Source of the DNA: an uncultured Lachnospiraceae bacterium
Lineage (GTDB): Bacteria > Bacillota > Clostridia > Lachnospirales > Lachnospiraceae
DNA: 24,304 nucleotides
Assembly (NCBI GenBank): GCA_934385475.1
Contig: CAKRPS010000035.1
Location: forward strand, 1 to 24,304
Direction of reading: 5' to 3'
Shown piece by piece: positions 14,057 through 22,022 of the stretch. How positions within the stretch are numbered: position 1 is the stretch's first letter; the number at the start of each line of letters is the position of its first letter. The position numbers were made by a program, and so were the translations under genes. The notes beneath the pieces were generated by a model. That model ran no database searches. It was given only the letters and a program-made list of their open reading frames with translations, and was not told the DNA's origin.

Positions 14057-16558
14057 CTAACGTATATTATATACGCTTCTCACTTCAAGTGCTTCCGGCT
14101 CTCCACGCAGAATCTTTACGCGCTTCTCTCCTGCATTCATATCAAAGAAGTTATCTGTCAGAATAAGATTATCCTCCTTATTTCTGATTTCTACAGCTCT
14201 CGCATACTTCTCGGCACGAACCACGATCTCATCTCCATCAAGGCGGACCTGAAGCTCCGGATCAACCATTCGGAAGAACTTCGGTATCGTGAAGAGGACT
14301 GTTCCGCTGCTGATCTCCTCACCATCCTTTTCCATATGATAGCTGATATAGTTGCCAAACTCGTCCGCGTCCTCAAACTCTTCCCGTTCCAGCCATGCAC
14401 AGCTCATGGCATCGACCCGAACTTCCTGCTGGCCTTTTCGAAGAATTGCAGCTGTATTATCCCGCAGTTCCCAGAATACCTGAACCGTTTCCGGTTTCAG
14501 TGTCTCGTTGGATACGCACAGGCGGATTGATTTCTTTAATTCATACGGCTCTGCATTCGGGTTCGGGTCCTGTGAAAGAGCTCCTTCTTCCTCGCAGGAC
14601 AGCAACAGCGGCGCGAAGAAACGCTTTTCATAATAATGCAGTGCTTTCCATCTTCCGTAATAATCGATGGATGCCCAGGATGCCACCGGCCAGCAGTCAT
14701 TCAGCTGCCATACGACTGTACCCATACACTGTCCTCTGTTTCTCCGGAAATGCTCCACACCATAGCGGATCGCATCTGCCTGTAAGAGCTGAGACGCATA
14801 GAGCAGCGTTTCAAAGCTTGTCGGATACAGATAGGTCTGCTCCATATAATTCATAATCTTTCCGTTTGCCGCCGCATTTCTCTGATGCTTCTCCATAACC
14901 CAGGAAAAGATATTTCTGTCCTCCGGTTCGGTAAAGCTCTCCACGGTACGGATGGATGGGAAGGACTGGAATCCGAATTCCGAAAGATAACGGAACCGGA
15001 ACTTACGGTACTCCGTAAAAGGCTTATTGCCATGCCATACATCCCAGTAATGCACATCTCCCCTGTCCGGACTGCCGGGCTCCTCGAAACCTCCTCCTGA
15101 GGATGGGCTGGACGGCCAGAAGAAGGTTTCCGGATCATACTCCTTCAGCACCTTGGGAATGATATACTCATGCAGCTTGATATAATCTGCCGCATATCCC
15201 TTTTCCTTGTCAAAGCCCAAACTATTTGTATAGTAGAAGACTTCCATTTCATTATTGCCGCACCACAGTCCAAGACAGGCATGGTTACGGATTCTCTTCA
15301 CATTCTGGACAAACTCCTCTATCATATTCTTTTCAAATTCCGGGCTGGTCAGCCGGTATACGCCGCAGGCGAACATAAAGTCCATCCAGACCACCAGTCC
15401 AAGCTCATCACAGGCATCCCAGAAGAAATCGTCCGGATAGTATCCACCACCCCAGACACGGATGCTGTTATGATTGGCGGCAACCGCCTGCTCTAACAGA
15501 TCTCTGGTACGCGCCGGATTCACTCTGCTCAGAATGCAGTCCTCCGGAATATAGTCTGCTCCCATTGCAAAATAAGTGATCCCGTTAACTTCATGTGCAA
15601 AGCTCTCACCATACGCATCTTTTTCTCTCCGGATGGTCAGGGTACGAAGACCGATTCGTTTCTGAAATTGATCCAGAACCTCTCCATCCCTCAGCAGTTC
15701 TACCTTCACCGTATAAAGCGGCTGCTCTCCAAGACCATTCGGCCACCAGAGTTGTGGTTTTTTCACTTCAATGTCCGGTACATTCTCTCCGAGTTTTGCC
15801 TCTACTACATGGATAAGCTCTCCCTGCGGATTCAGAATAGATATTCTGGCATCCACCTTCCGGTCTCCGATCAGGTCTTTATCTTTTCCAAAGTATAACG
15901 GGAAGCGACTGTCCATACATTTCAACTGGATCTTCACCGAAAGCTCCACTCTTCCCGGCTCATGATTCTGCTGTACATACACGCCATCCAGTCGTTCTGC
16001 CTCACATCCCAGCAATTTTACATCCCTGAAAATTCCGGCATCAGGAAGTCTTGGACCCCAGTCCCATCCAAACATGCACTGGGATTTACGGATATGTGAT
16101 GTTCCCCGCATAGCCTCTGTCGATGTAGGCCAGAATCCCTCCTGTGCTTCCTTCTCTCTGATATATCTGGTGGGAGAATGGAATAAAATCCGCAGTTCGT
16201 TATCCTGTGGTTTTAAAATGGATTTCACCTCATACTCCCAGGTCCGGTGCATATTGTCCACATATCCTAGGTGTACATCATTCAGCCAGATATCCGCAAG
16301 CGTATCAAGTCCTTCAAAACGGAGCACAGCAAAAGGTTTTTGCAAAACCTCTTCATCCGGTGCAAATACCGAGATATACTCGTACTCCTTTTCCATCATC
16401 TTTAAGGCCTCTGTCTCCTGATCCCTGAAATAAGGATCTTTCATAAGACCATGCTCCAGATATACCTGATAAACAGACCCCGGAACTTTGGCATCCAGAT
16501 ACTCTTTGGCACCTTCCTCCTTCATTTTCCAGTTTTCATTCAGATTTTGTACTATCAT
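14057..16558 (-). CDS. Beta-mannosidase, glycoside hydrolase family 2
   Basis: Cytoplasmic exo-beta-mannosidase of 833 residues, the usual length for this GH2 branch, releasing mannose from beta-mannooligosaccharides or N-glycan cores. There is no signal peptide. The sugar-binding jelly roll opens with LNENWKMKE and AKVPGSVYQVYLEHGLMKDP. The TIM barrel carries NSIRVWGGGYYPDDFFWDACDELG, the acid/base Glu437 in WCGNNEME and the nucleophile Glu527 in YLSEFGFQSFPS; VVWQLNDCWPVASWASIDY is the typical late barrel motif. The C-terminal beta domain is complete. The ATG at 16558 has an AAGG site 7 nt upstream. It lies alone, with relics on both sides and no transporter or regulator adjacent. Confidence 0.93.
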   Translation of the reverse strand: MIVQNLNENWKMKEEGAKEYLDAKVPGSVYQVYLEHGLMKDPYFRDQETEALKMMEKEYEYISVFAPDEEVLQKPFAVLRFEGLDTLADIWLNDVHLGYVDNMHRTWEYEVKSILKPQDNELRILFHSPTRYIREKEAQEGFWPTSTEAMRGTSHIRKSQCMFGWDWGPRLPDAGIFRDVKLLGCEAERLDGVYVQQNHEPGRVELSVKIQLKCMDSRFPLYFGKDKDLIGDRKVDARISILNPQGELIHVVEAKLGENVPDIEVKKPQLWWPNGLGEQPLYTVKVELLRDGEVLDQFQKRIGLRTLTIRREKDAYGESFAHEVNGITYFAMGADYIPEDCILSRVNPARTRDLLEQAVAANHNSIRVWGGGYYPDDFFWDACDELGLVVWMDFMFACGVYRLTSPEFEKNMIEEFVQNVKRIRNHACLGLWCGNNEMEVFYYTNSLGFDKEKGYAADYIKLHEYIIPKVLKEYDPETFFWPSSPSSGGGFEEPGSPDRGDVHYWDVWHGNKPFTEYRKFRFRYLSEFGFQSFPSIRTVESFTEPEDRNIFSWVMEKHQRNAAANGKIMNYMEQTYLYPTSFETLLYASQLLQADAIRYGVEHFRRNRGQCMGTVVWQLNDCWPVASWASIDYYGRWKALHYYEKRFFAPLLLSCEEEGALSQDPNPNAEPYELKKSIRLCVSNETLKPETVQVFWELRDNTAAILRKGQQEVRVDAMSCAWLEREEFEDADEFGNYISYHMEKDGEEISSGTVLFTIPKFFRMVDPELQVRLDGDEIVVRAEKYARAVEIRNKEDNLILTDNFFDMNAGEKRVKILRGEPEALEVRSVYNIR

Positions 16559-16883
16559 TCTCTACCTTATCCCTCCATGCTCTTCTTTCTTCTCTTTCCG
16601 GCATTTCCGGCGTAAATGAGTGGACATTTTTGCTATCTTCCATTACAATATACTCTATTTTTGTATATAAATCATCTGTTTCGAAGCGTTTCTTTCATAC
16701 ATTTCGCACAATTTTTGTGCCCTTTCCATCTCTTCGAAGGGCATATTCAGCAAGAAAAAAACATCAAAGAATTTCTGTTCCCTGATGGCTTTTTTATCTG
16801 TTTTTCTCTATAATTTCCAGTTATATCCTATTATATTAAATTCCGTATCCGTTTTCTCTTCAAACCCTCTAACATTATATGAG
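16559..16883. other. Intergenic region upstream of the mannosidase gene, with a possible coding relic
   Basis: A gap of 325 bp without an intact gene. The minus-strand frame from about 16800 down to the TAG at 16655-16657 encodes FFDVFFLLNMPFEEMERAQK and LCEMYERNASKQMIYIQK. This reads like part of a helical protein but has no start codon before the Met at 16744 and no ribosome site, so I treat it as a possible relic. No convincing sigmaA promoter for the mannosidase was found. Confidence 0.35.
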
Positions 16884-17411
16884 TCATTCTTTACACATAG
16901 ACAGCACAGATGTATAGTTACATTCCCTGTTTTCTATTGTTCTGAAGCCATACCTTTCAAAAAAAGCTTCCTTTTCACTGTTGTAAAAATATCTGAAATA
17001 GCCGGGATTCGTGAGCATTTCCATTCCGTAAAGCAGCGCAAACTTGATCTTCCTGCTGGTCTTCGTCTGCTTATTCCACTCCAGAACTATCAGTTTGCCA
17101 TCCGGCTTCAAAAGCCGTCTTACTTCCACCAGAAGCCCTTCCCATAGTTCCGCGTTACACTCATGCAGCACGAGACCAAGGATGATATAATCAAAGGATT
17201 CTTCCCGAAAGCCTGTCTGTGTAGCATCCCTGCACACCAATGTAACATTTTCAAGCCCTTCCGCTCTTACCTTGCCTCTAGCTTCCCTCAACATTTCTTT
17301 GGAACGATCCAGACCGACCACGCGGCTTTTCGGATTCTTCTTCGCAATCGGCAATCCATTGGAAAAGGTTCCGCAGTACATGTCCAGAACCTTACATTTC
17401 TCGTTTGGCAA
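16884..17411 (-). pseudogene. Class I SAM-dependent methyltransferase, N-terminally truncated
   Basis: The frame from TTG 17411 encodes 175 residues of a Rossmann methyltransferase. Motif I is VLDMYCGTFSNG (from about residue 8), the post-I acidic strand VVGLDRSKEML, motif II VTLVCRDATQ, motif III FDYIILGLVLHE, then LKPDGKLIVLEW. The SAM-binding core and C-terminus are present, but the N-terminal helix or helices before motif I, usually 30-50 residues, are missing. There is no ribosome site, and an in-frame TAG lies 24 bp upstream, right after the ClpP relic. It may still be folded if expressed, but the truncation beside two other broken genes makes a pseudogene more likely. Substrate unknown. 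Confidence 0.65.
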
Positions 17412-17457
17412 CAGAGAGTTGAACAGTCTTCTCTATCCATCCTTGATCAGATGATTT

Positions 17458-17815
17458 TTATCGTCTGTCGATAATCTTGTCGATCAGACCAAAATCCACT
17501 GCTTCCTGTGCCGTCATGTAACAGTGCAATCCGTTTCCCTTTTGCTCCTCCCGCAAGCAGAAATGCACCGAAGCTGGCCGCAAGACCTATGCATATCGTT
17601 GACACATCACACTTGATATACTGCATGGTGTCATAAATGGCAAACCCAGCTGTTACAGAGCCTCCCGGGCTGTTAATATATAACTGGATATCCTTTTCCG
17701 GGTCCTGTGCCTCCAGAAAAAGCATCTGTGCAACCACTAAGCTTGCTGAGGTATCACTGACCTCTTCTCCCAGGAAAATAATTCTTTCAGACAACATTCT
17801 GGAAAAGATGTCATA
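17458..17815 (-). pseudogene. ClpP protease relic: no N-terminus, large internal deletion, frameshift
   Basis: The minus strand encodes [19 protein letters not shown], then [18 protein letters not shown] and the region of the nucleophile Ser ([13 protein letters not shown]), up to [10 protein letters not shown]. At about 17520 it jumps, with a frame change, to [20 protein letters not shown] and a stop at 17458, the true C-terminus of ClpP. About 45-50 residues are lost, including the catalytic His and Asp segments, and the first 15-20 residues are missing. It therefore cannot be an active ClpP; intact ClpP is about 193 residues. It is joined upstream to an AraC fragment. Confidence 0.88.
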
Positions 17816-17952
17816 GTTTCTTTCGCAAAAACTCTTGCAATATAAAACTTTGAATAATTCATCTCACTGGCAATTCTATCTAATGATAAATCTTCATCCA
17901 GATGGTCTTCTATATACTCTACGATATCTTTTACAATACTGTTCTTACCCAT
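17737..17952 (-). pseudogene. AraC-family regulator, N-terminal HTH fragment fused out of frame into ClpP
   Basis: From ATG 17952 (AAGGAG 7 nt upstream), residues 1-47 encode the first helix-turn-helix of an AraC domain: [40 protein letters not shown]. At about 17813 the similarity stops, and the DNA continues as the ClpP relic in another frame, so this frame ends as an unrelated tail at 17737. Intact AraC regulators continue for at least 60 more residues with a second HTH. It has its own ribosome site and a TATACT-like -10 (in 17953-18000), so the fragment may be expressed. Confidence 0.75.
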
Positions 17953-18059
17953 ATGAATACTCCTTTCTTTCAGAAAGTATAGCACGTCGTTTCTGATTCC
18001 GTCTTAATAGATATTGCCCAAAAAATCTCTGTCTTTATTCAAAATCCAAAGTTCCAATA

Positions 18060-18521
18060 CTACTTCACAACCTCATTCCATTCCACACCGTCTTCATCCG
18101 TCCAGGTGTCCACTCCGTCAAAAACATAGATTTTTTCTATACGATCCATATATGTGCCATCCACCAGTTTATATCCGGTTGTTGTATCACCTCTCTGATT
18201 TACCAGTTCCACAACATCCGGTCCCGGGAGATTATCCTCTGTAGTGCTCTCTGATCCGGTCTCCTCCTGTACCTCTTCCTGAACCGTTTCCTCCGGTTTC
18301 TCCTGCACAGTCGTTTCCTCCTCCGCAGGCACCTGCTCTTCTTCCTCGTTCGTTTCTTCCTGTATCATTTCTTCCTGTACAGGCTCTTCTGTCTCCTCAC
18401 TGATATCCTGTCCGACCACACTCTCTGTGATATCGGTCACTTCCGTGTTCTGCTTTCCACAGGCACACAGACTACCTACCATCATTCCTGTCATTAACAT
18501 CAATATTATTTTCTTTTTCAT
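18060..18521 (-). CDS. Small Glu-rich lipoprotein
   Basis: 153-residue secreted lipoprotein. The signal peptide MKKKIILMLMTGMMVGSLCAC ends in a lipobox SLCAC with the lipidated Cys near residue 21. A long Glu/Thr/Gln-rich, certainly disordered stretch follows, ending near the motif TTEDNLPGPDVVELVNQRGD. The C-terminal 40 residues (TTTGYKLVDGTYMDRIEKIY onward, WTDEDGVEWNEVVK) look like a small beta domain. The frame opens at TTG 18527, but ATG 18521 has GAGGA 6 nt upstream. The small gene at 18566 ends 44 bp upstream, possibly in the same transcript. Function unknown. Confidence 0.8.
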   Translation of the reverse strand: MKKKIILMLMTGMMVGSLCACGKQNTEVTDITESVVGQDISEETEEPVQEEMIQEETNEEEEQVPAEEETTVQEKPEETVQEEVQEETGSESTTEDNLPGPDVVELVNQRGDTTTGYKLVDGTYMDRIEKIYVFDGVDTWTDEDGVEWNEVVK

Positions 18522-18565
18522 TTTCAATCCTCATTTCTGCGCACGCTCTTTGCGCATAATTTCCT

Positions 18566-18742
18566 TTATTTACTCTGTCGCATCACGGTTTCGGACTCTT
18601 TCTGTTCTTTTCGTCCTCCATCCATGAAAAAAACGTCACACCCTGCAACCGCAATGGCTCTGGCTGTCTCATTAACCATAAACTGTAATGAATCAAGCCG
18701 GATGGGTGTTTTCACTGTCATCACTTTTTTTCTTCTCCCCAT
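18566..18742 (-). CDS. Small protein, 58 residues, distant HPr-like pattern
   Basis: ATG 18742 follows AGAGGA 4-5 nt upstream; stop TAA at 18566. The protein begins MGRRKKVMTVKTPIRLDSLQ, continues FMVNETARAIAVAGCDVFFM and ends with DGGRKEQKESETVMRQSK. The order (strand, LDS, helix, CDVFF strand, GGRK turn, VM) recalls the short HPr-like proteins of Firmicutes, in which a strand, a helix and a DAKSIMG-type motif occur in this spacing, but the active-site His is absent and the match is weak. It was below common length cut-offs, so it is easy to miss. The chimeric relic ends 49 bp upstream; the lipoprotein gene starts 44 bp downstream. Confidence 0.55.
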   Translation of the reverse strand: MGRRKKVMTVKTPIRLDSLQFMVNETARAIAVAGCDVFFMDGGRKEQKESETVMRQSK

Positions 18743-18791
18743 AGTATCCTCTTTTCATTTTCTCTCTGTTGATCAACAGGCCAATCTGCAT

Positions 18792-19319
18792 TTATTTAAC
18801 AGACAGTCCCAGTTCATACGCTTCCCGCAGCCCACTGCCATTCTTTACATCCCCCTTTTTTTCAGCTCCTCTTACCAGCACCATGCCTGCATCCTGTAGA
18901 TGAAAATAACTCAGGGTCAGCTGATACTGCATCTTGATGGAATCAAACAATTTGGGTAAAGTATCTGCTCCTACCAGGATCAGGCCAAGCTTCTTGATTG
19001 GGAACTCCTTTCGCAGTTGGAACATTATACCAAATACCGCAAACGGAATGGCAATCAGCTCCGGAATCATATATTCCTTACAGTAATACAGCAGTGCCTC
19101 ATCCGAGCCAAGAAAGCGGCATAAAGGATCAAGAAAAAGAAAACCCAACACAGACAGCACCGTACTGAATATAAAAGCCTCCAGTGCCAGATAAGAAATC
19201 CGGATTCCTATCGTCATAATACCTGAGACAACCATCAGGAGAAGTCCTAACAGCATTGCCACCTGATTTGCCCTTCGGTTTATAATCTTTTTCAGTTCAA
19301 AATATAACAGCTGACGCAT
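18792..19319 (-). pseudogene. Chimeric relic: ABC permease N-terminus + MATE segment + flavodoxin-like C-terminus
   Basis: One open frame joins three unrelated pieces. Residues 1-36 from ATG 19319 (MRQLLYFELKKIINRRAN, then a hydrophobic helix) look like the start of an ABC-2-type permease. From about 19211 to 19017, RISYLALEAFIFSTVLSVLG, LCRFLGSDEALLYYCKEYM and IPFAVFGIMFQ match one section of a MATE efflux pump. From about 19016 to 18795, GADTLPKLFDSIKMQYQLTL, YFHLQDAGMVLVRGAEKKGD and LREAYELGLSVK match the C-terminus of flavodoxin/NADPH-dependent FMN reductase-like proteins. No piece keeps an active site, and the start lacks a well-spaced ribosome site. Deletion fusion of three genes that kept one frame by chance is the simplest reading. 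Confidence 0.7.
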
Positions 19320-19325
19320 CTCCAA

Positions 19326-20018
19326 TTACTCTTCCATTGCAATTTGAGCCGCTTTTCGGGCATGAATGACAGTTGTATCAAACACTGGAACGGAAACATC
19401 GGATTGCTGAATCAACAATCCAATCTCTGTACATCCTAAAATGACACCTTCCGCTCCATCCTCTTTTAACTTTTCAATTATCCTCTGAAATTCCTTTCTT
19501 GATTCCTCTCTGATCTTACCAACACACAGCTCGTCAAATATAACAGTATTTACAGTTTCCACATCGGCCTCATCGGGAATCAACACCTCGATTCCCCGGT
19601 CAGTCAGGCGATTTTTATAAAAGTCCTGAGTCATCGTATATTTAGTTCCCAGAAGCCCCACTCGCTTAATATGACATTTATCCAGTTCATCTGCTGTCGC
19701 ATCGGCAATATGTATAATGGGTATCTGTATCATAGACGCAATCTGCGGCGCAACCTTGTGCATCGTATTGGTACATATCAAAATAAAATCAGCCCCGGCA
19801 GCCTCAATTCCCTTTGCCGCCTTTCCCAGAATTTCTCCGCTTTCTTCCCACCGGTTTCCGGACTGACATTTCTCAATTTCATCAAATTCAACACTATACA
19901 AAATAATTTTTGCTGAATGCAGTCCCCCCAGCGTGTTGTGTACTTCTTCGTTAATGATCCTGTAATAAGGGATTGTACTTTCCCAACTCATTCCACCAAG
20001 TAATCCTATCGTTTTCAT
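19326..20018 (-). CDS. Aspartate/glutamate racemase family protein
   Basis: PLP-independent amino-acid racemase of the Asp/Glu (YgeA/RacX-like) family, 230 residues. MKTIGLLGGMSWESTIPYYR is the typical N-terminus. The two catalytic cysteines are present: Cys82 in ICTNTMH and Cys196 in LGCTEIGLL. It would make or consume D-amino acids in the cytoplasm; substrate choice in this family is broad. Upstream in-frame starts exist to 20072, but ATG 20018 has AAAGGA 10 nt before it and begins the conserved N-terminus. The hairpin at 20084-20119 separates it from the TetR gene, so it probably has its own promoter, though none was clear. Seven bases after its stop begins the chimeric relic. Confidence 0.9.
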   Translation of the reverse strand: MKTIGLLGGMSWESTIPYYRIINEEVHNTLGGLHSAKIILYSVEFDEIEKCQSGNRWEESGEILGKAAKGIEAAGADFILICTNTMHKVAPQIASMIQIPIIHIADATADELDKCHIKRVGLLGTKYTMTQDFYKNRLTDRGIEVLIPDEADVETVNTVIFDELCVGKIREESRKEFQRIIEKLKEDGAEGVILGCTEIGLLIQQSDVSVPVFDTTVIHARKAAQIAMEE

Positions 20019-20083
20019 TCTGTTCCATCCTTTCATTTCTGTTCTATAGAAACAATAAAAATAACCATTCATGTAAATATCAA

Positions 20084-20119
20084 ACGCAGTACAAACCGTT
20101 TTCTCGGTCTGTACTGCGT
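20084..20119 (-). terminator. Terminator-like hairpin downstream of the TetR gene
   Basis: ACGCAGTACA (20084-20093) pairs perfectly with TGTACTGCGT (20110-20119); inside it ACCG and CGGT can pair again. The sequence after it on the minus strand (TTGATATTT) is only moderately T-rich. It lies 34 bp after the TetR stop codon. Confidence 0.7.
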
Positions 20120-20153
20120 CTAAGCATCCTACATTTCAAATTCCTTCATTTTG

Positions 20154-20801
20154 TTATGTTGGAATGAATCGCGTAGTTGTCTTATCAATCACTGTCTGCA
20201 TAGTTGCATCACAGTCAAAGGTACCTGCCGCAAATCCCGGAATTTCCTTGATGGCTTTACAGATACTGACGCTGAATCCAGTCAGTATCCGGCTGATCTC
20301 CTGGTCCGTGTAGGGACAGTCACCAGTCACAATCAGCGTAGACAAGCTATGCGTCACAAACCACAGATTGCGAAAATACAAATTCGCTTCTTCAGCGGTG
20401 ATATGATAAATTTCCATCAGCGTCGGACGTACAAATTCCTGTAAATGCTGCATCGATTTTATGACACTGTATTCTGTCTCCTGTGTCCGCGTCAAAAACA
20501 GAAGTCGATATATCTCAGGCTCTTCCCGTGCAAACCGTATGTACTGCTTTCCAACACCAAGAAAAGGAATTTTCTCTTTTAATCCTATATTCGTATAACG
20601 TTCATACACTTTAATCGCAGCATCATAAACTTCAGCCTTGACACCATCCATAGAACCAAAGCCGGTAAAAATCGGCTGTGTGGAAGTGCCAAGCTCATCT
20701 GCCATCGTTTTGGCAGTTAAGTTTTCAATTCCCCCTGCCCGCACAACACGAAGAGCTGCTTCTACCATTTGTTGTCTTGTAAATTTATTCTTGGGAGCCA
20801 T
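20154..20801 (-). CDS. TetR/AcrR family transcriptional regulator
   Basis: Repressor of 215 residues, typical TetR size. The HTH is at residues 8-52: FTRQQMVEAALRVVRAGGIE, LTAKTMADELGTSTQPIFTG, with the usual GTSTQPIF recognition helix of the WHG-containing branch. The ligand-binding domain contains FAREEPEIYRLLFLTR and FRNLWFVTHSLSTLIVTGDC, as in TetR_C/WHG-type members that often govern efflux genes. ATG 20801 has AAAGGA 8 nt upstream. It has a strong promoter directly followed by three 14-bp repeats over the transcription start, suggesting tight autorepression. No intact efflux gene is adjacent; the racemase lies downstream beyond a hairpin. Confidence 0.9.
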   Translation of the reverse strand: MAPKNKFTRQQMVEAALRVVRAGGIENLTAKTMADELGTSTQPIFTGFGSMDGVKAEVYDAAIKVYERYTNIGLKEKIPFLGVGKQYIRFAREEPEIYRLLFLTRTQETEYSVIKSMQHLQEFVRPTLMEIYHITAEEANLYFRNLWFVTHSLSTLIVTGDCPYTDQEISRILTGFSVSICKAIKEIPGFAAGTFDCDATMQTVIDKTTTRFIPT

Positions 20802-20835
20802 AGTCTACGTCCTTTCACCAAAATGTGAGAAGTTT

Positions 20836-20877
20836 AATGTATATCGTTCAATGTATATCGTTCAATGTATATCCGTT
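20836..20877. promoter_or_regulatory. Triple 14-bp operator-like repeat at the TetR gene start site
   Basis: Units AATGTATATCGTTC at 20836-20849 and 20850-20863 are identical; the third (20864-20877, AATGTATATCCGTT) differs near its end. Each contains a quasi-palindrome (CAATGTATATCG against CGATATACATTG, 8 of 12 matching). The array starts directly at the -10 hexamer and covers the predicted start near 20871, where a bound repressor would block transcription. Assignment as the binding site of the adjacent TetR protein is inferred. Confidence 0.65.
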
Positions 20878-20905
20878 ATTATACTCCCAAAACCTTCCTT
20901 GTCAA
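20878..20905 (-). promoter_or_regulatory. SigmaA-type promoter of the TetR gene
   Basis: Perfect TTGACA (20900-20905) and perfect TATAAT (20878-20883) are 16 bp apart, the strongest promoter match in the window. It is immediately followed by the repeat array. Confidence 0.85.
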
Positions 20906-20994
20906 TAGACAATCAATCTTATAATTTGATTTGAGCTTTGTTATTTGGATAATTCTTCCAGAGGTGGAATTGTAATAGATTAGCGAAATTTACA

Positions 20995-21571
20995 TTAGAT
21001 TTTTAATAAATCTTTATATATCCTTAGATCTTCCTCCTTAAATACATTGAATACCACTTTTTTTACGTTGTCATCCTTTTTCATAAATTCCTTCACCGTG
21101 GCAGCTGCTATCTCCGCGGCCCTTTGTTGCGGGAATCGAAATACGCCCGTCGATATGCAACAAAATGCAATCGATTCTACTCCCTGATCTGCCGCAAGTT
21201 TCAGGCACTCTCTGTAACAGCTTGCCAGCAGTGCTTCATCTTCTTTCGTAACGCTCCATTGAATGATCGGCCCTACCGTATGCAGGATATATTTTGCCGG
21301 AAGATTATATCCGGATGTGATCTTTGCTCTACCGGTCTCTTCTTCATGCCCCTGTTTCATCATAATATCATTCATTTCCAGCCGAAGTTGTACCCCTGCA
21401 TAGGTATGAATGAAATTATCAATGCTTCAGATCCTTCAGATCTGTAATCCCACGTTCCCGATTTCTCTCTGTCAGATACTCATCCTGAATTTTCAGGAAT
21501 TCCCCGCTGATCGGCTTTGGCAGTCTGACATTCATCAAAGAACGGAGCCGATTCTCCTGTTCCTGCGTCAT
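20995..21571 (-). pseudogene. Zn-type macrodomain protein-ADP-ribose hydrolase with core deletion
   Basis: The N-terminal part starts at ATG 21571 (GGGAG 9 nt upstream) and reads LMNVRLPKPISGEFLKIQDE, YLTERNRERGITDLKDLKH, then stops at 21419. In another frame the DNA continues IDNFIHTYAGVQLRLEMNDI, then EEETGRAKITSGYNLPAKYI, LHTVGPII, SIAFCCISTGVFRFP and VVFNVFKEEDLRIYKDLL, ending at 20995. These are the two ends of the family of about 260 residues that removes ADP-ribose from proteins. Missing is the central segment of about 38 residues with the GDIT strand, the NAAN loop and the Cys/His of the zinc site, so it must be inactive. The junction lies near 21418-21425. The N-terminal part starts 22 bp after the HEPN gene and was probably in that operon. 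Confidence 0.85.
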
Positions 21572-21593
21572 GAACTATCTGCTCCCTTTCACA

Positions 21594-22022
21594 TCATCCC
21601 GGATAGCCTGTATTTTCACTTCCATGCATTAAGTTCTTTACTCTTTCCTCAAAATCGTAGAACAGGTCAATATACTTCTCTACAATTGTGCTGCAATATG
21701 TTTTGGCAATTTCGCAGTCATAATCGTGTGCAAGTTCCTTTCTCACCCTGAGCATCTGCACCCATTCATCAGTATCTATCAAATTTGCCTTATAGGATTC
21801 TCTGAGCACTTCCCTGGGTGAACCTGCCACAAACCCCGTTATCGCATAATATTGCACCAGAATGTCCTTCATTACTTTCCATGACAGATCAAAAGTTATA
21901 CTGAACCTTGCGCTTGTTCCACTAAGTACAAAAGAATCCGATAAATCTCTTTGTTTCGCCTCCGCTAATGCGTCCAGGGAATTACAAAAAGATTGAAAAC
22001 GCCTGCTAAATTTTTCGTCCAT
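21594..22022 (-). CDS. HEPN-type toxin, HI0074 (nucleotidyltransferase substrate-binding) family
   Basis: 142-residue all-helical HEPN protein, partner of the adjacent MNT nucleotidyltransferase. RFSITFDLSWKVMKDIL and GSPREVLRESYKANLI are typical of the HI0074 family. The motif RKELAHDY gives Arg94-x4-His99-x-Tyr101, the Rx4HxY signature of type VII toxin-antitoxin HEPN toxins: Arg and His form the RNase site and the Tyr is the residue adenylylated by the antitoxin. ATG 22022 has GGAGG 11 nt upstream; a longer frame from 22052 lies inside the MNT gene. The start overlaps the MNT gene by 17 nt, so expression is coupled. Toxic activity is inferred from the motif. Confidence 0.85.
   Translation of the reverse strand: MDEKFSRRFQSFCNSLDALAEAKQRDLSDSFVLSGTSARFSITFDLSWKVMKDILVQYYAITGFVAGSPREVLRESYKANLIDTDEWVQMLRVRKELAHDYDCEIAKTYCSTIVEKYIDLFYDFEERVKNLMHGSENTGYPG

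Noticed and set aside
16741..16800. Plus-strand hairpin CATCA/TGATG followed by a T run as terminator
   Set aside because: The stem is only 5 bp with a 16-nt loop, and no plus-strand gene lies upstream.
17447..17797. Treating the 116-codon ClpP frame as a functional short ClpP
   Set aside because: Its last 24 residues are a frameshifted reading of the real C-terminus, and the catalytic His and Asp regions are deleted.
20836..20877. Three direct repeats considered as a CRISPR or plasmid iteron array
   Set aside because: Only three 14-bp units with no spacers and no replication gene; their position on a TetR promoter favours an operator.
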